In this document: positions 32,330-41,168 of the stretch, piece by piece
Position numbering within the stretch: the first letter of the stretch is position 1
Layout: each line of letters begins with the position of its first letter
Assembly (NCBI GenBank): GCA_045613545.1
Contig: JAZLBD010000006.1
Span: 1 to 64,000, forward strand
Direction: 5' to 3'
Source: Scatosoma sp045613545
GTDB taxonomy: Bacteria > Bacillota > Clostridia > Christensenellales > Borkfalkiaceae
Length of the DNA stretch: 64,000 bases
Position numbers and translations under genes: made by a program
Notes under the pieces: model-generated
Database searches by the model: none
The model's input: the letters and a program-made list of their open reading frames with translations, nothing else
What the model was told of the DNA's origin: nothing

Positions 32330-35300
32330 TCACTTTTCACCCCCTTGCTCTTTTCTCACTATTTCGACGATATCTTTCACGGAAATCTTCTTTTCCTTGC
32401 GCGGTTGTTTTTGCTCCGCGTTCAGTCCGCACATACCGCCGAATTTACAGTAGGCGCAACTCTCCCCTTGGGGGGTGGGCGCGATGAAACCGCTTTTGAT
32501 CTCTTGGCTCGCTTGCTTGCAAACGAGGCTAGCATAGGAAATAAAATCGCGGAATTTATCTTCAGACATCACGGCAGGGCGCGCCTCGTTGGAATCGAGC
32601 GAAGCTTTGAAGAAACGGCTGGTTTCCCCTTCTTGCAAGCTGGTATCCCCCGCCAAAATCGCCTCCCGATCGCCGTTCAAAAATCCTTGCATCACGAAAT
32701 TCCCGTTCTCCTCTTCTTGATAGGATACTGAGGCGGGGAAATAGAACACGCTCGCCGGCGTTCTGTCTTTCATTACGGCGCTTAAATACAGTTCGAGCTG
32801 TACCCGTTTGCCCATATAATAACTGCCGACGTCACTGGAAATTCTTCCCGTCTTATAGTCGATGACGCGGACGTATTCCTTATCGTCCGTTTTCGCAACG
32901 TCCACCCGATCGACTTTCCCGTGGAAATCTTCGGTGGCGACGGTTTGCTCCACCGCTTCGACGACGAATTTAGAGCCTCGCAGTTGTCGATAAACGGCAA
33001 CCGCCGCCTCTACCCCCTCAAAGAGCAAGCTCTTGGTGGCATACTCGCCCGATTTCGTGTCGGTGGAAAGGGAATATTTGGGCAAAAGCAACATTTTTTC
33101 CGCCTCTGCCAAAGCAAACGCGCGCGCCTCGTCCTCTGAAAGGAAGTCTTGTTGACGGCGAGCCGTCGTTTCGAGTAGATCGTGGATAAACGTCCCCGAA
33201 TCGGTGGCGAGGGTGACCGTTTCTTCCCGTTCTTTGATTTGCAAACCTCGGCTTGCAAAGTTGGCGAACGGACAAAGCGCATACCCCTCCAATACGCTCG
33301 GAGAGAGGGTATCGCCACGATAGAACAATTCGCTTGCGCGCGCGAATTTATAGGGCGCGGTATCCGTTTTGAGATAGCTTTCTAAATCCTCATCCCCTAT
33401 CCTAGACAGCGCCTCGAACAGGTTGGAATAGGGCGATTGGTCTTGCTTTTTCCCCTTTTCGAACGCTTGCTTTTCCGTTAAGAGTCTCCGCATAGCGGGA
33501 ACGGGCGAAGAACAACCGTAGAGGAAATCAATTTGTTTTTCGATCGCAAGCGGTTTGCCGTCCTTTTCAAAGGAACGCATATACCGAAACACTTCGCTTT
33601 TCGTCGGCGCTTCGCCCTTGGACGACTGCGCGTACGTTAAATACAAATACGCGGTGAACGAGCATAAGTTGAGGGCTACGTTCTCCCTCGAACGCAAATT
33701 CACTTCGGATATTTTCGGTTCTAATTCCGTTTTGAGCGTAGAAAGTCTGTCGATTTCTTGATCGGAAATCAACGCGACGTCCTCGGCAGATCTCGGCACG
33801 TCCTCCGTCATACCAACGGCAAAAATCGCCTTGGCTTTTTCGATACGGCTATCGTTGATATCCCCCACGAACACCGCGTCCATTTTGAGTGGTATCAGGG
33901 AAATCTCCGTGGATTCTAAACCACCCAAAAGCACCGCCTCGAACGAGGCGACGGAAAGCTCCCTACCGCGCAACAACAAAGTCGCCTCTTCCAAAAGGGA
34001 AACGAGCGCCTCTTCGATTTGGGAAAGATAACTTTTCATCGAAACGTCTTCCGTTTCTTCTTCCAGCTTTTGCAAAAGCCCCTCTTGTAAAACGTGAGAA
34101 AGGATATCCTCGATCGCCTTACAATACCCCTCTCCACTGTCTTGCGCGCGAATGGGCTCTACAAAGGAAAGCAGTCGCTGTCTGCAAGCGACGAGTTTTT
34201 CTCGATCGTAGCCTTGTAAGGCGTCCGCGCTTTTGATTTCTCGTTTTGCGCCCCCTCGGAACGCGCCGTATTTGAGGAGATAATTTCTATATTCGTCGCT
34301 CTCGCCGAAAAACCGATTGGCAAGCAAGGCTTGTACGCTTTGCGCGGAAAAATTATCCCGTCGAACGGCTAAAATCGAGAGCAAAAATTTACCGAGCGGA
34401 TGGCGTTTCAACGAGCGTTTCACGTCGAAAAAGGTAGGGATACCGTACTCGTCGAAGATGCGTTTTACGCTCAGCTCGTACTCGCTCGGAGAAGACAACA
34501 ACACGGCGATATCTCTATACCGCATCCCCTCCTCTTCGGCAAGAAGCTTGCGGATATTCGCCGCAACGTAGGAGATTTCCTCTTCTTTTTCCTCGCCCTC
34601 GAATAGATGAATACGATTCGTTTCCATACGCTTGATTTTACCTGAAAGGGTTTCGGGGTCAAATAGAGATTTACGTAAGATTTCCGCCTCGCCTCCAATC
34701 GGCGCGCCTAAGTCTACGATCGGCGCGGAGCCGTATTCTTGGAGTACGTTTGCAAACACGCGAACAGCGTCGTTCGTATAAAGATCCTCTTTCCCTGCAA
34801 TAAAAATCCCCACGACGTTTTTCGCCGTTTCACAGCAGGCGCGAATCACTTCTTTGGCTTGCGCCGTAAAGGAGTTATAGCAAAGGAAAAACACCGTTGC
34901 CCCTTGGATTTTCTCCGAAGTACGAATGCAAGAGGGGAGTAGGGATAAATACCCACCCTCGTCCAAATATCCGTTCTCCTCCAAAAAGGCTTGGTAGGAT
35001 TGATAAACGAGGGTAAGATCGTGGATTTTTTCCTTTAACATTCCCTCTTCTAATTTTCCATAGCACTCCCCAAGCGCCTCGGGGGAAACTTTGGAAGAAT
35101 AGAGCTGGGCGACCGTTTCGTAGATCGCTCTTGCCCCGTTTTTGATCGTTTGCGGAGACTTAAAACAAAGCAATCTCCCCTCTTTTTGAAGGGAGGACAT
35201 AATCGTACCCACCGCCATGATCGAGCCTTGTTTGGTGAGGACTCGTTTATCCGTTTTCAAAAACCGAGCAAAAGTAGAGACCGAAGAGAAAAAACTCCCG

Positions 35301-35455
35301 CCCATCTTTTGCGTGAGAGCGCGTTCGGCAATCATCGTCAAGCGGTCTTCGCAAAAGACGATATTCCTCTCTCCGCTTTGCTCGAACGCCGACGTATATT
35401 CCGCCATAAGATCCATACATTCCGACAAGGTATAGGCGGTCAGTATTTTTCGCAC
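32330..35455 (-). CDS. addB: ATP-dependent helicase/nuclease subunit B
   Basis: A 1041-residue partner of AddA. The C-terminal nuclease motif is RVIDYKTG, and the Fe-S staple cysteines are in YALCPFANF and SCAYCKFGGMC. The N-terminal segment does not show a clear Walker A. The GTG start at 35455 follows AAAGGAGGG eight bases upstream. The longer frame begins inside the -10 box and is rejected. First gene of the addBA operon. Confidence 0.93.
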   Translation of the reverse strand: MRKILTAYTLSECMDLMAEYTSAFEQSGERNIVFCEDRLTMIAERALTQKMGGSFFSSVSTFARFLKTDKRVLTKQGSIMAVGTIMSSLQKEGRLLCFKSPQTIKNGARAIYETVAQLYSSKVSPEALGECYGKLEEGMLKEKIHDLTLVYQSYQAFLEENGYLDEGGYLSLLPSCIRTSEKIQGATVFFLCYNSFTAQAKEVIRACCETAKNVVGIFIAGKEDLYTNDAVRVFANVLQEYGSAPIVDLGAPIGGEAEILRKSLFDPETLSGKIKRMETNRIHLFEGEEKEEEISYVAANIRKLLAEEEGMRYRDIAVLLSSPSEYELSVKRIFDEYGIPTFFDVKRSLKRHPLGKFLLSILAVRRDNFSAQSVQALLANRFFGESDEYRNYLLKYGAFRGGAKREIKSADALQGYDREKLVACRQRLLSFVEPIRAQDSGEGYCKAIEDILSHVLQEGLLQKLEEETEDVSMKSYLSQIEEALVSLLEEATLLLRGRELSVASFEAVLLGGLESTEISLIPLKMDAVFVGDINDSRIEKAKAIFAVGMTEDVPRSAEDVALISDQEIDRLSTLKTELEPKISEVNLRSRENVALNLCSFTAYLYLTYAQSSKGEAPTKSEVFRYMRSFEKDGKPLAIEKQIDFLYGCSSPVPAMRRLLTEKQAFEKGKKQDQSPYSNLFEALSRIGDEDLESYLKTDTAPYKFARASELFYRGDTLSPSVLEGYALCPFANFASRGLQIKEREETVTLATDSGTFIHDLLETTARRQQDFLSEDEARAFALAEAEKMLLLPKYSLSTDTKSGEYATKSLLFEGVEAAVAVYRQLRGSKFVVEAVEQTVATEDFHGKVDRVDVAKTDDKEYVRVIDYKTGRISSDVGSYYMGKRVQLELYLSAVMKDRTPASVFYFPASVSYQEEENGNFVMQGFLNGDREAILAGDTSLQEGETSRFFKASLDSNEARPAVMSEDKFRDFISYASLVCKQASQEIKSGFIAPTPQGESCAYCKFGGMCGLNAEQKQPRKEKKISVKDIVEIVRKEQGGEK

Positions 35456-35486
35456 GGGATTTCCCTCCTTTTTTACTCTTTCCTCC

Positions 35487-35515
35487 ATTATAGCATATTT
35501 CACGCGATATTTTAA
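35487..35515 (-). promoter_or_regulatory. Promoter of addBA
   Basis: On the minus strand TTAAAA (35510-35515), 17 bases, TATAAT (35487-35492). It rules out the ATG that overlaps the -10 box. Confidence 0.65.
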
Positions 35516-35555
35516 GTTTTTTTTGCAAGAAATTTTGTAAAAACCCTATTTTATT

Positions 35556-35584
35556 TTTACAAAAAGGGAATTTTGTGCTATAAT
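35556..35584 (+). promoter_or_regulatory. Promoter of the 35.6 kb lipoprotein
   Basis: TTTACA (35556-35561), 17 bases, TATAAT (35579-35584). Confidence 0.75.
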
Positions 35585-35632
35585 AAGAGAAATCGCGGGA
35601 ATTTTACACTCGCTTTTTATAAAGGAACGATT

Positions 35633-36583
35633 ATGAAAAAGAAAATCACTATGGCAATCCTTGCCCTCATTAGCGTATGCTCTCTCACGGCTTGTAGCGT
35701 GGATACTTCCACCTCCTTCTCGCACGGTTGGAACCCGAATAAAGTTTCCGAACCCACCCCCGGCGGTGTCGAGGTTTGCGAATACGACGTGAAACTCGAA
35801 GACGCTTCAAACGAGGATTTTTCCGTTTCGTATGCAAACGGCAAATACGTGACCCGTTTGGAAACGAACCCTGAAAACCGCTCGCAATACATCTATACCA
35901 CGACGTTTACGGCGGACGTCACCTATTCTTACGGCGAAGAGCAAAGCGATCCGATCCAAGAGAGAATCGTGAGCGAAATTATTATGGACGGCACGAAAAA
36001 TTTACGTCCCATATCGTCGAAAAAGATTGTGCATAGTCCCGTAGCGCTCGGCATTTCCCCCGAATCGCTCGAAGCTTGCTTTGCGGTTTATTCCTACACG
36101 ATGGAGACGAACTACAATGGCTCCAAAGGAACTTTTCATCGGTATAGCCCTCTTCCTGGGACGGTCGATGGAGTGAACTTGCTCCCCGAAATCGAGGAGA
36201 CTTTCTCGATTTCCTCCAAACACACCTATATCGACAACGAACAGCTCTACCTTTGCGCGCGCGGTGTGTTAGAATCGAGCAAACAAACGTTGCTTTCGTA
36301 TAACACGTCGGCAAGAACGGTGCAAAAAATTTCCATCGCCGAGGACGACGACGACACCGCTTCGTTTACCTTTGCGTTGAACGGCGAAGAGGCGAAACAA
36401 CGCGCGATCGCATACGCCGATTATAAAGTGGCGATTCAAGAATCCAACCCCGGTCAAACGCAAACGTTGCGGATCGCAACGAGCGACGCCTACCGCCGTT
36501 TGCTCTTGGAATTGCGTATCCCCCTCTCTTATAATTTAGGAACGCTCGTGTTCACGCTAACAAACGCCTCTACCATTTCCTAA
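35633..36583 (+). CDS. Lipoprotein, unknown
   Basis: A 316-residue lipoprotein with a classical signal and lipobox LTAC (Cys about 21), then a beta-rich domain without recognised motif. It contains an acidic EDDDD patch near residue 240. The start at 35633 follows AAAGGA. Single gene between addBA and the ABC transporter, ending in its own terminator. Confidence 0.7.
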   Translation: MKKKITMAILALISVCSLTACSVDTSTSFSHGWNPNKVSEPTPGGVEVCEYDVKLEDASNEDFSVSYANGKYVTRLETNPENRSQYIYTTTFTADVTYSYGEEQSDPIQERIVSEIIMDGTKNLRPISSKKIVHSPVALGISPESLEACFAVYSYTMETNYNGSKGTFHRYSPLPGTVDGVNLLPEIEETFSISSKHTYIDNEQLYLCARGVLESSKQTLLSYNTSARTVQKISIAEDDDDTASFTFALNGEEAKQRAIAYADYKVAIQESNPGQTQTLRIATSDAYRRLLLELRIPLSYNLGTLVFTLTNASTIS

Positions 36584-36601
36584 CAAGCTTTAGCATCCTT
36601 T

Positions 36602-36632
36602 AAGCGACGGACGATTACGCCCGTCGCTTTTT
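36602..36632 (+). terminator. Intrinsic terminator
   Basis: The stem AGCGACGG/CCGTCGCT with T run after the lipoprotein gene. Confidence 0.88.
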
Positions 36633-36680
36633 TATGCAAAATATTCATATTTATACTGTATATTCATAAACTATGCAATA
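36633..36680. promoter_or_regulatory. Possible ARG-box-like operator pair
   Basis: TATGCAAAATATTCATA (36633-36649) and TATTCATAAACTATGCAATA (36661-36680) resemble AT-rich ArgR/AhrC boxes and lie 50-95 bases before the -35 of an amino acid transporter. AT-rich DNA makes chance matches easy. Confidence 0.25.
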
Positions 36681-36728
36681 ATTTCCCATATTTTTTCCAT
36701 TTTTGTTTATTTTTATGCATTAAAATGC

Positions 36729-36757
36729 TTGACAAGTGAGAAAAAAAGGACTACAAT
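36729..36757 (+). promoter_or_regulatory. Promoter of the amino acid ABC operon
   Basis: TTGACA (36729-36734), 17 bases, TACAAT (36752-36757). Confidence 0.85.
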
Positions 36758-36796
36758 GCTCTCGAATTTAATTTTTGAAACAAAAAAGGAGAAGTT

Positions 36797-37645
36797 ATGA
36801 AAAACAAACTATTAACGATGATTCTTGCAGGCATTACCGCATTCTCGTTTACCGCATGCGGGGGGGAAGAAGACAAAGTAAAACTCGTGGACATTTCCTT
36901 GACGGAAGAAGAATATGCGTTCGTAATGCAAAAAGGCAACGATGCGTTGACGAGCGATATCAACGAATTCCTTGCCGACATACAAGCGGACGGAACGTTT
37001 GACGAAATTATGGACAAATATTTCAAAGGCACGGGCGAAAAGGTTGGCTATCCCGTCGAAACGGGCGCCGTCGTAAACGACGACGATACGTTCGTGGTGG
37101 TGACGAATTGTCCTTTCGAGCCGTTCGAATATTTGGGCGACGACGGTAAGATTTACGGACTCGATATTGAAATCGCAGGCTTATACGCGCAATCCAAAGG
37201 GCTCGACCTCGTGATTAAAAACATCAATTTCGATTCCATTTTTACGGAAATTTCCACCGGATACGCCGACATCGGTATGGCGGGCATCACGGCGAGCGAA
37301 GACCGTATGGAACTTTACAACTTCTCCACCCCCTACTACAACGCTTCGCAAAAACTCATCGTTGCAATGGATAACGAAGACTTCAAAGATTGCGAAACGG
37401 TAGCCGACGTGGAAGCGGTGCTCGCTTCCCTCGATGGAAAAACCATCGGCTATCAAACGGGTACGACGGGCGGTATGTATATCAACGGCGACGCGGATTG
37501 GGGATACGACGGATTTCCCAATCTGGGAAGCAAAGGATACCAATCGGCACAAGACGCCGTCATGGATCTTATCAACGGTAATATTTACGCCGTGATCGTC
37601 GATAACGCGCCTGCTAGCGCTATCGTAAAAGCCGTCAATTCATAA
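36797..37645 (+). CDS. Amino acid ABC transporter substrate-binding lipoprotein, apparently circularly permuted
   Basis: A 282-residue lipoprotein (lipobox FTAC, Cys21) of the polar amino acid binding family (SBP_bac_3). Unusually, residues 30-77 (VDISLTEEEY...ADGTFDEIMDKYF) look like the last 45 residues of a normal family member. They precede the normal N-terminal lobe (TNCPFEPFEY, residues 103-112), and the protein ends right after GNIYAVIVDNAPA, where the moved segment would usually start. It binds amino acids outside the cell and delivers them to the permease and ATPase that follow. A purine-rich ribosome site, AAAAAGGAG, precedes the ATG. Confidence 0.88.
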   Translation: MKNKLLTMILAGITAFSFTACGGEEDKVKLVDISLTEEEYAFVMQKGNDALTSDINEFLADIQADGTFDEIMDKYFKGTGEKVGYPVETGAVVNDDDTFVVVTNCPFEPFEYLGDDGKIYGLDIEIAGLYAQSKGLDLVIKNINFDSIFTEISTGYADIGMAGITASEDRMELYNFSTPYYNASQKLIVAMDNEDFKDCETVADVEAVLASLDGKTIGYQTGTTGGMYINGDADWGYDGFPNLGSKGYQSAQDAVMDLINGNIYAVIVDNAPASAIVKAVNS

Positions 37646-37654
37646 AATAAAATT

Positions 37655-37680
37655 CCCCGTGATTCTCACGGGGGGTTTTT
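37655..37680 (+). terminator. Attenuating terminator between binding protein and permease
   Basis: The stem CCCCGTG/CACGGGG with TTTTT tail inside the operon. It would make more binding protein than membrane subunits, a common arrangement. Confidence 0.85.
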
Positions 37681-37701
37681 GCGCATAAAAGGATTTTTAT
37701 T

Positions 37702-38427
37702 ATGAACTGGAGTAAAAAAATATCTCTCTTTTTGAAAACGATGAAAAGCGACTACTACCAAGACTTGCTGTTGTCGGGGCTTTGGAACACGGTGAAAATC
37801 GCCGTTTTAGGGCTTTTGATCGGTATTTTGATCGGTACGATGATCGCAATGGTGAAAGTCGCGCCCAAATACAAACGTAGCGTACGCATTCTGGATAAAA
37901 TCTGCTCGTTCTACGTCGCCCTCTTTCGCGGAACTCCGATGGTCGTACAACTGTTGCTCTCCTACTACGTCCTCCTCCCTGCTTTGGGAGTGAAAGGCGT
38001 CGATGCGATCAACGTCGGACTCATCGTGTTCGGTATGAACAGCGGTGCGTACGTGGCGGAAATTATGCGTAGCGGTATTCAATCGGTGGACGTGGGACAA
38101 ATGGAAGCGGGGCGAGCGCTAGGGTTCGGCTACGCGACGACGATGATAAAAATCGTCATTCCGCAAGCAATCAAAAACATTTTGCCCACCCTCGGCAACG
38201 AATTTATCACCCTCATCAAGGAAACCTCCGTTTTGAGCTTTATCACGGTGTACGACCTGTATACGGCGCTGAATGAAATCGGCGAAAAGAACTATGATAA
38301 AGTGATCCCCTATATCGTGATGGCGCTAGTCTATATCGTGCTCGTTTGCTTTATTACGATGCTCGTTCATTTTGTGGAAAAGGCACTCTCCAAAAGCGAG
38401 AAAAAACAATCGAAACAGGAGTCTTAA
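37702..38427 (+). CDS. Amino acid ABC transporter permease
   Basis: A 241-residue HisM-type permease with five membrane helices, GLWNTVKIA at the start of the domain, FRGTPMVVQLLL, and the EAA loop EAGRALGFGYATTMIKIVIPQA. Second gene of the operon, three bases before the ATPase gene. Confidence 0.93.
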   Translation: MNWSKKISLFLKTMKSDYYQDLLLSGLWNTVKIAVLGLLIGILIGTMIAMVKVAPKYKRSVRILDKICSFYVALFRGTPMVVQLLLSYYVLLPALGVKGVDAINVGLIVFGMNSGAYVAEIMRSGIQSVDVGQMEAGRALGFGYATTMIKIVIPQAIKNILPTLGNEFITLIKETSVLSFITVYDLYTALNEIGEKNYDKVIPYIVMALVYIVLVCFITMLVHFVEKALSKSEKKQSKQES

Positions 38428-38430
38428 AAG

Positions 38431-39267
38431 ATGGAAAATGCAATTTTAACCGTAGAACATCTTGAAAAAACCTTCGGCGATCACATCGTTTTGAAGGACG
38501 TCAATTTAACCGTGCGACAAGGCGAAAAAATCGTCATTTTAGGGGCGAGCGGATCGGGAAAATCCACCCTACTCCGCTGTTTGAACTGTATGGAAGACCC
38601 CACTGGCGGTTCGATCTATTTCGACGGCGAGGACATCGCCGATTTTAAGGTGGATATCAACAAACACCGCCAAAATATCGGTATGGTTTTTCAACAGTTC
38701 AATCTGTTTGCAAACAAGACGGTTTTAGAAAATATTATGCTCGCGCCCGTGACCCTAAAAACCCGACAAGTTCGGAAAACCAAACTGAAAAACTTCTTGA
38801 TCCGGTTTTCCAACCTCTTCCGAAAAGAGAAAAAACCGCTTATTCCTATTTTGAAAACGGAAAAGGATATCAAAGAAGAGGAAACGGCAAAAGCCCTTGC
38901 GCTACTTGAAAGAATCGGACTTACCGAAAAAGCGAACGTTTATCCCTCTACCCTTTCGGGCGGTCAAAAACAACGGGTAGCGATCATTCGCGCCCTTGCC
39001 ATGGAGCCTAAAATTCTCCTCTTCGACGAGCCGACGAGCGCGCTCGACCCCGAAATGGTCGGCGAAGTACTCGACCTCATCAAAGAGGTCGCAAAGGAAG
39101 GAATGACGATGGTGATCGTTACGCACGAAATGGGTTTTGCGAAAGAAGTGGCAAGCCGTATTTTGTTCGTGGACGAAGGCATTATTAAAGAAGAAGCGCC
39201 CCCCGAAGAATTTTTCTCCCATCCCAAAGATAAGCGCTTGCAAGAATTTTTATCGAAAGTGTTATAA
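38431..39267 (+). CDS. Amino acid ABC transporter ATPase with an internal insertion
   Basis: A 278-residue GlnQ-type ATPase. Walker A GASGSGKS (38-45), Q-loop VFQQFNLF (87-94), signature LSGGQ (175-179), Walker B ILLFDE (195-200) and THEMG. The usual length is near 240. An extra basic stretch of about 35 residues (roughly 112-147, KNFLIRFSNLFRKEKK) sits between the Q-loop and the signature. Completes the operon. Confidence 0.93.
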   Translation: MENAILTVEHLEKTFGDHIVLKDVNLTVRQGEKIVILGASGSGKSTLLRCLNCMEDPTGGSIYFDGEDIADFKVDINKHRQNIGMVFQQFNLFANKTVLENIMLAPVTLKTRQVRKTKLKNFLIRFSNLFRKEKKPLIPILKTEKDIKEEETAKALALLERIGLTEKANVYPSTLSGGQKQRVAIIRALAMEPKILLFDEPTSALDPEMVGEVLDLIKEVAKEGMTMVIVTHEMGFAKEVASRILFVDEGIIKEEAPPEEFFSHPKDKRLQEFLSKVL

Positions 39268-39271
39268 AGAA

Positions 39272-39308
39272 AAACCGCTCTACAAACCTTGTAGAGCGGT
39301 TTTTTTTA
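39272..39308. terminator. Terminator of the ABC operon (bidirectional)
   Basis: The stem ACCGCTCTACAA/TTGTAGAGCGGT with long T run. Confidence 0.92.
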
Positions 39309-39515
39309 GTCGTCTATTTTCGTAAATCTTGGCACTTTGTTTCCGTCCACTTTCACCGTTTCCGTCCACATAGACATAGGTCGAACCCACGTTTCCATTT
39401 TGCCGTACAGCGCGCGATACACCACCATCTCTTCCAGCGTTTCCGAATGTTTCGCCGTGCCTAAAACCTCGTATTCCATTCCCTTAAAATGCCGATATTT
39501 CCCCGTTTGTATCAT
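39306..39515 (-). CDS. DUF1653-family small protein
   Basis: A 69-residue protein with the family pattern TGKYRHFKGMEYEVLGTAKHSET, then YRALYG and MWTETV. Function unknown; widespread in bacteria. The start at 39515 follows AAGGAGGAG; a 79-residue frame is an artefact. Confidence 0.85.
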   Translation of the reverse strand: MIQTGKYRHFKGMEYEVLGTAKHSETLEEMVVYRALYGKMETWVRPMSMWTETVKVDGNKVPRFTKIDD

Positions 39516-39565
39516 TTTTTCTCCTCCTTTTTTTGAGTATAGCACAAACCCTTAAAAAAAGCAAG

Positions 39566-39596
39566 AAAAAATAGGGAGCGGGTGTTCCGTTCCCTA
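39566..39596 (-). terminator. Terminator after the 77-residue protein gene
   Basis: On the minus strand TAGGGA/TCCCTA with inner CGG/CCG pairs and TTTTTT tail. Confidence 0.78.
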
Positions 39597-39615
39597 CGTT
39601 TATCCTTATGAACGA

Positions 39616-39849
39616 TTAAAATTTTCGCTGGTAAAGTTCTTTTGCGATTTTGAAAAACGCCTCTCTCTTATCTCTATAATTCTCATAGACTTCGTACTGT
39701 TTTTCATCTAACGCGTCGATTAAATCGTTTTCCGCCATCCACATTTGGCTTTGCGCAACCCTAAAGTCAAAATCCAATTCCCTACGAATTGTGTCCGCCA
39801 ATTCGCCAATCACTTGCCCTACTTCTTCATTCGTAATTTTCTTTTTCAT
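39616..39849 (-). CDS. Small helical protein, unknown
   Basis: A 77-residue, highly charged, entirely helical protein (N-terminal MKKKITNEEVGQVIGELAD). AGGAGAGG is well placed before the ATG and a terminator follows. No family recognised. Confidence 0.6.
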   Translation of the reverse strand: MKKKITNEEVGQVIGELADTIRRELDFDFRVAQSQMWMAENDLIDALDEKQYEVYENYRDKREAFFKIAKELYQRKF

Positions 39850-40028
39850 AAACCTCTCCTATAAAAAAAGTGCGCCAACCGAAGCAAGCGCACTAAAAAC
39901 GCAAACTCCGTTGTTGTCACACAAATCTCAAAATAGCCGTAGGATAACCCATCGTCGTAAATCAAGTGGAATTTGCATTTTTCTTTAATTTATAACGGCT
40001 TTAGAAAATCCGTATCCGTGATTTTCCT

Positions 40029-41156
40029 TTAATCCCGATCTCTCGGCTCTTCCATAAACGGCATAAGCACGGAATTTTGCACGAATAAAAATTCGTCTTT
40101 GATTTTTATACGTTCGCCGTCGTCCTCGAGGTATTTCGCGCTCTTTTCCAAAGCCCGAGGGAAATCCTCGCCAAGCGTAGAGCCGAATTCCTTTTCATAT
40201 TCCTTTCGGTTTACGCCGTATTTCGTGCGAAGCGCAAGCATAATAAACTCAAACTTCGCGTCCGCCTCCTCCACCGTTTCGCAATCGACGGCGGGATAAT
40301 AGCCGGAAATCACGCACTTCATATACTCGTCCAAGTTAAAGGTGTTCGTAAATCTCGCACCGCGCATAAACGAGCTTGCCGAAACGCCGAAGCCGATATA
40401 TTCTCCCCTCTTCCAATAGTTGAGGTTGTGCTTGCTTTCATACCCTTTTTTCGCGAAATTGGAAATCTCATAGCGCTCGTACCCCCTTTCTTGCAAGAGT
40501 TTACAGCCGTACTCGTACATCTTTGCCACCTCGTCGCTATCGGGCAACTCCCCGTTGAGATAATCGGTGTAGATAGGCGTCCCGTCCTCCACCGTCAACG
40601 CGTACATGGATATGTGATTCGATCCGCAAAGGGTGGCAAGTTCGATGGTTTTTTCGATGTCGGACAGCGTTTGATTTTTAAGCCCAAGCATGACGTCGGT
40701 GCTAAAATTTTGCCCTTTTAAGAGCTTGGTCGCATACACGTAGTCCCTTGCGTTATGGATTCTACCAAGATCTTCGAGTTGTTCGTCGATCGCCGTTTGC
40801 AGTCCGATGGAAAAACGGTTGATTCCCGCTTGCAAATAGGTGTTCACTTTTCCCTCTCCGATCGTACCAGGGTTGAGTTCAAGGGTAATTTCCGCGTCTT
40901 TTTTCAAGCGGAAACATTTTTTGATTTGGTTCATTGCCCCCAAAATGAGTTTTGGGGGAATATACGACGGCGTTCCACCGCCGAAATAGACGGTGTCGAA
41001 CTCGTAATCCTTGAGTTCCTCGCTCCGCATTTTCATTTCCTTATACAAACACGCCATATATGCTTCGGCGTAGTCTATTTTATCGGGAAAGGACACGAAA
41101 TCGCAATAGGAACATTTATGCCGACAAAAGGGCACGTGAATATAAATACCAGCCAT
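40029..41156 (-). CDS. hemW: Heme chaperone HemW (radical SAM)
   Basis: A 375-residue radical SAM protein with the [4Fe-4S] motif CRHKCSYC (Cys11, 15, 18), YFGGGTPSY, and the HemN C-terminal domain. It has only the N-terminal cysteine set and lacks the extra N-terminal region of true oxygen-independent coproporphyrinogen oxidase, so HemW (heme insertion) fits better. It follows lepA by 12 bases, a conserved clostridial pairing. AGAGGA precedes ATG. Confidence 0.92.
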   Translation of the reverse strand: MAGIYIHVPFCRHKCSYCDFVSFPDKIDYAEAYMACLYKEMKMRSEELKDYEFDTVYFGGGTPSYIPPKLILGAMNQIKKCFRLKKDAEITLELNPGTIGEGKVNTYLQAGINRFSIGLQTAIDEQLEDLGRIHNARDYVYATKLLKGQNFSTDVMLGLKNQTLSDIEKTIELATLCGSNHISMYALTVEDGTPIYTDYLNGELPDSDEVAKMYEYGCKLLQERGYERYEISNFAKKGYESKHNLNYWKRGEYIGFGVSASSFMRGARFTNTFNLDEYMKCVISGYYPAVDCETVEEADAKFEFIMLALRTKYGVNRKEYEKEFGSTLGEDFPRALEKSAKYLEDDGERIKIKDEFLFVQNSVLMPFMEEPRDRD

Positions 41157-41168
41157 ACTTTTTCCTCT

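Noticed and set aside
40004..40026. Hairpin GAAAATC/GATTTTC after hemW as a terminator
   Set aside because: Stem is weak and A-T rich with no proper T-run on the minus strand; not listed as a feature.
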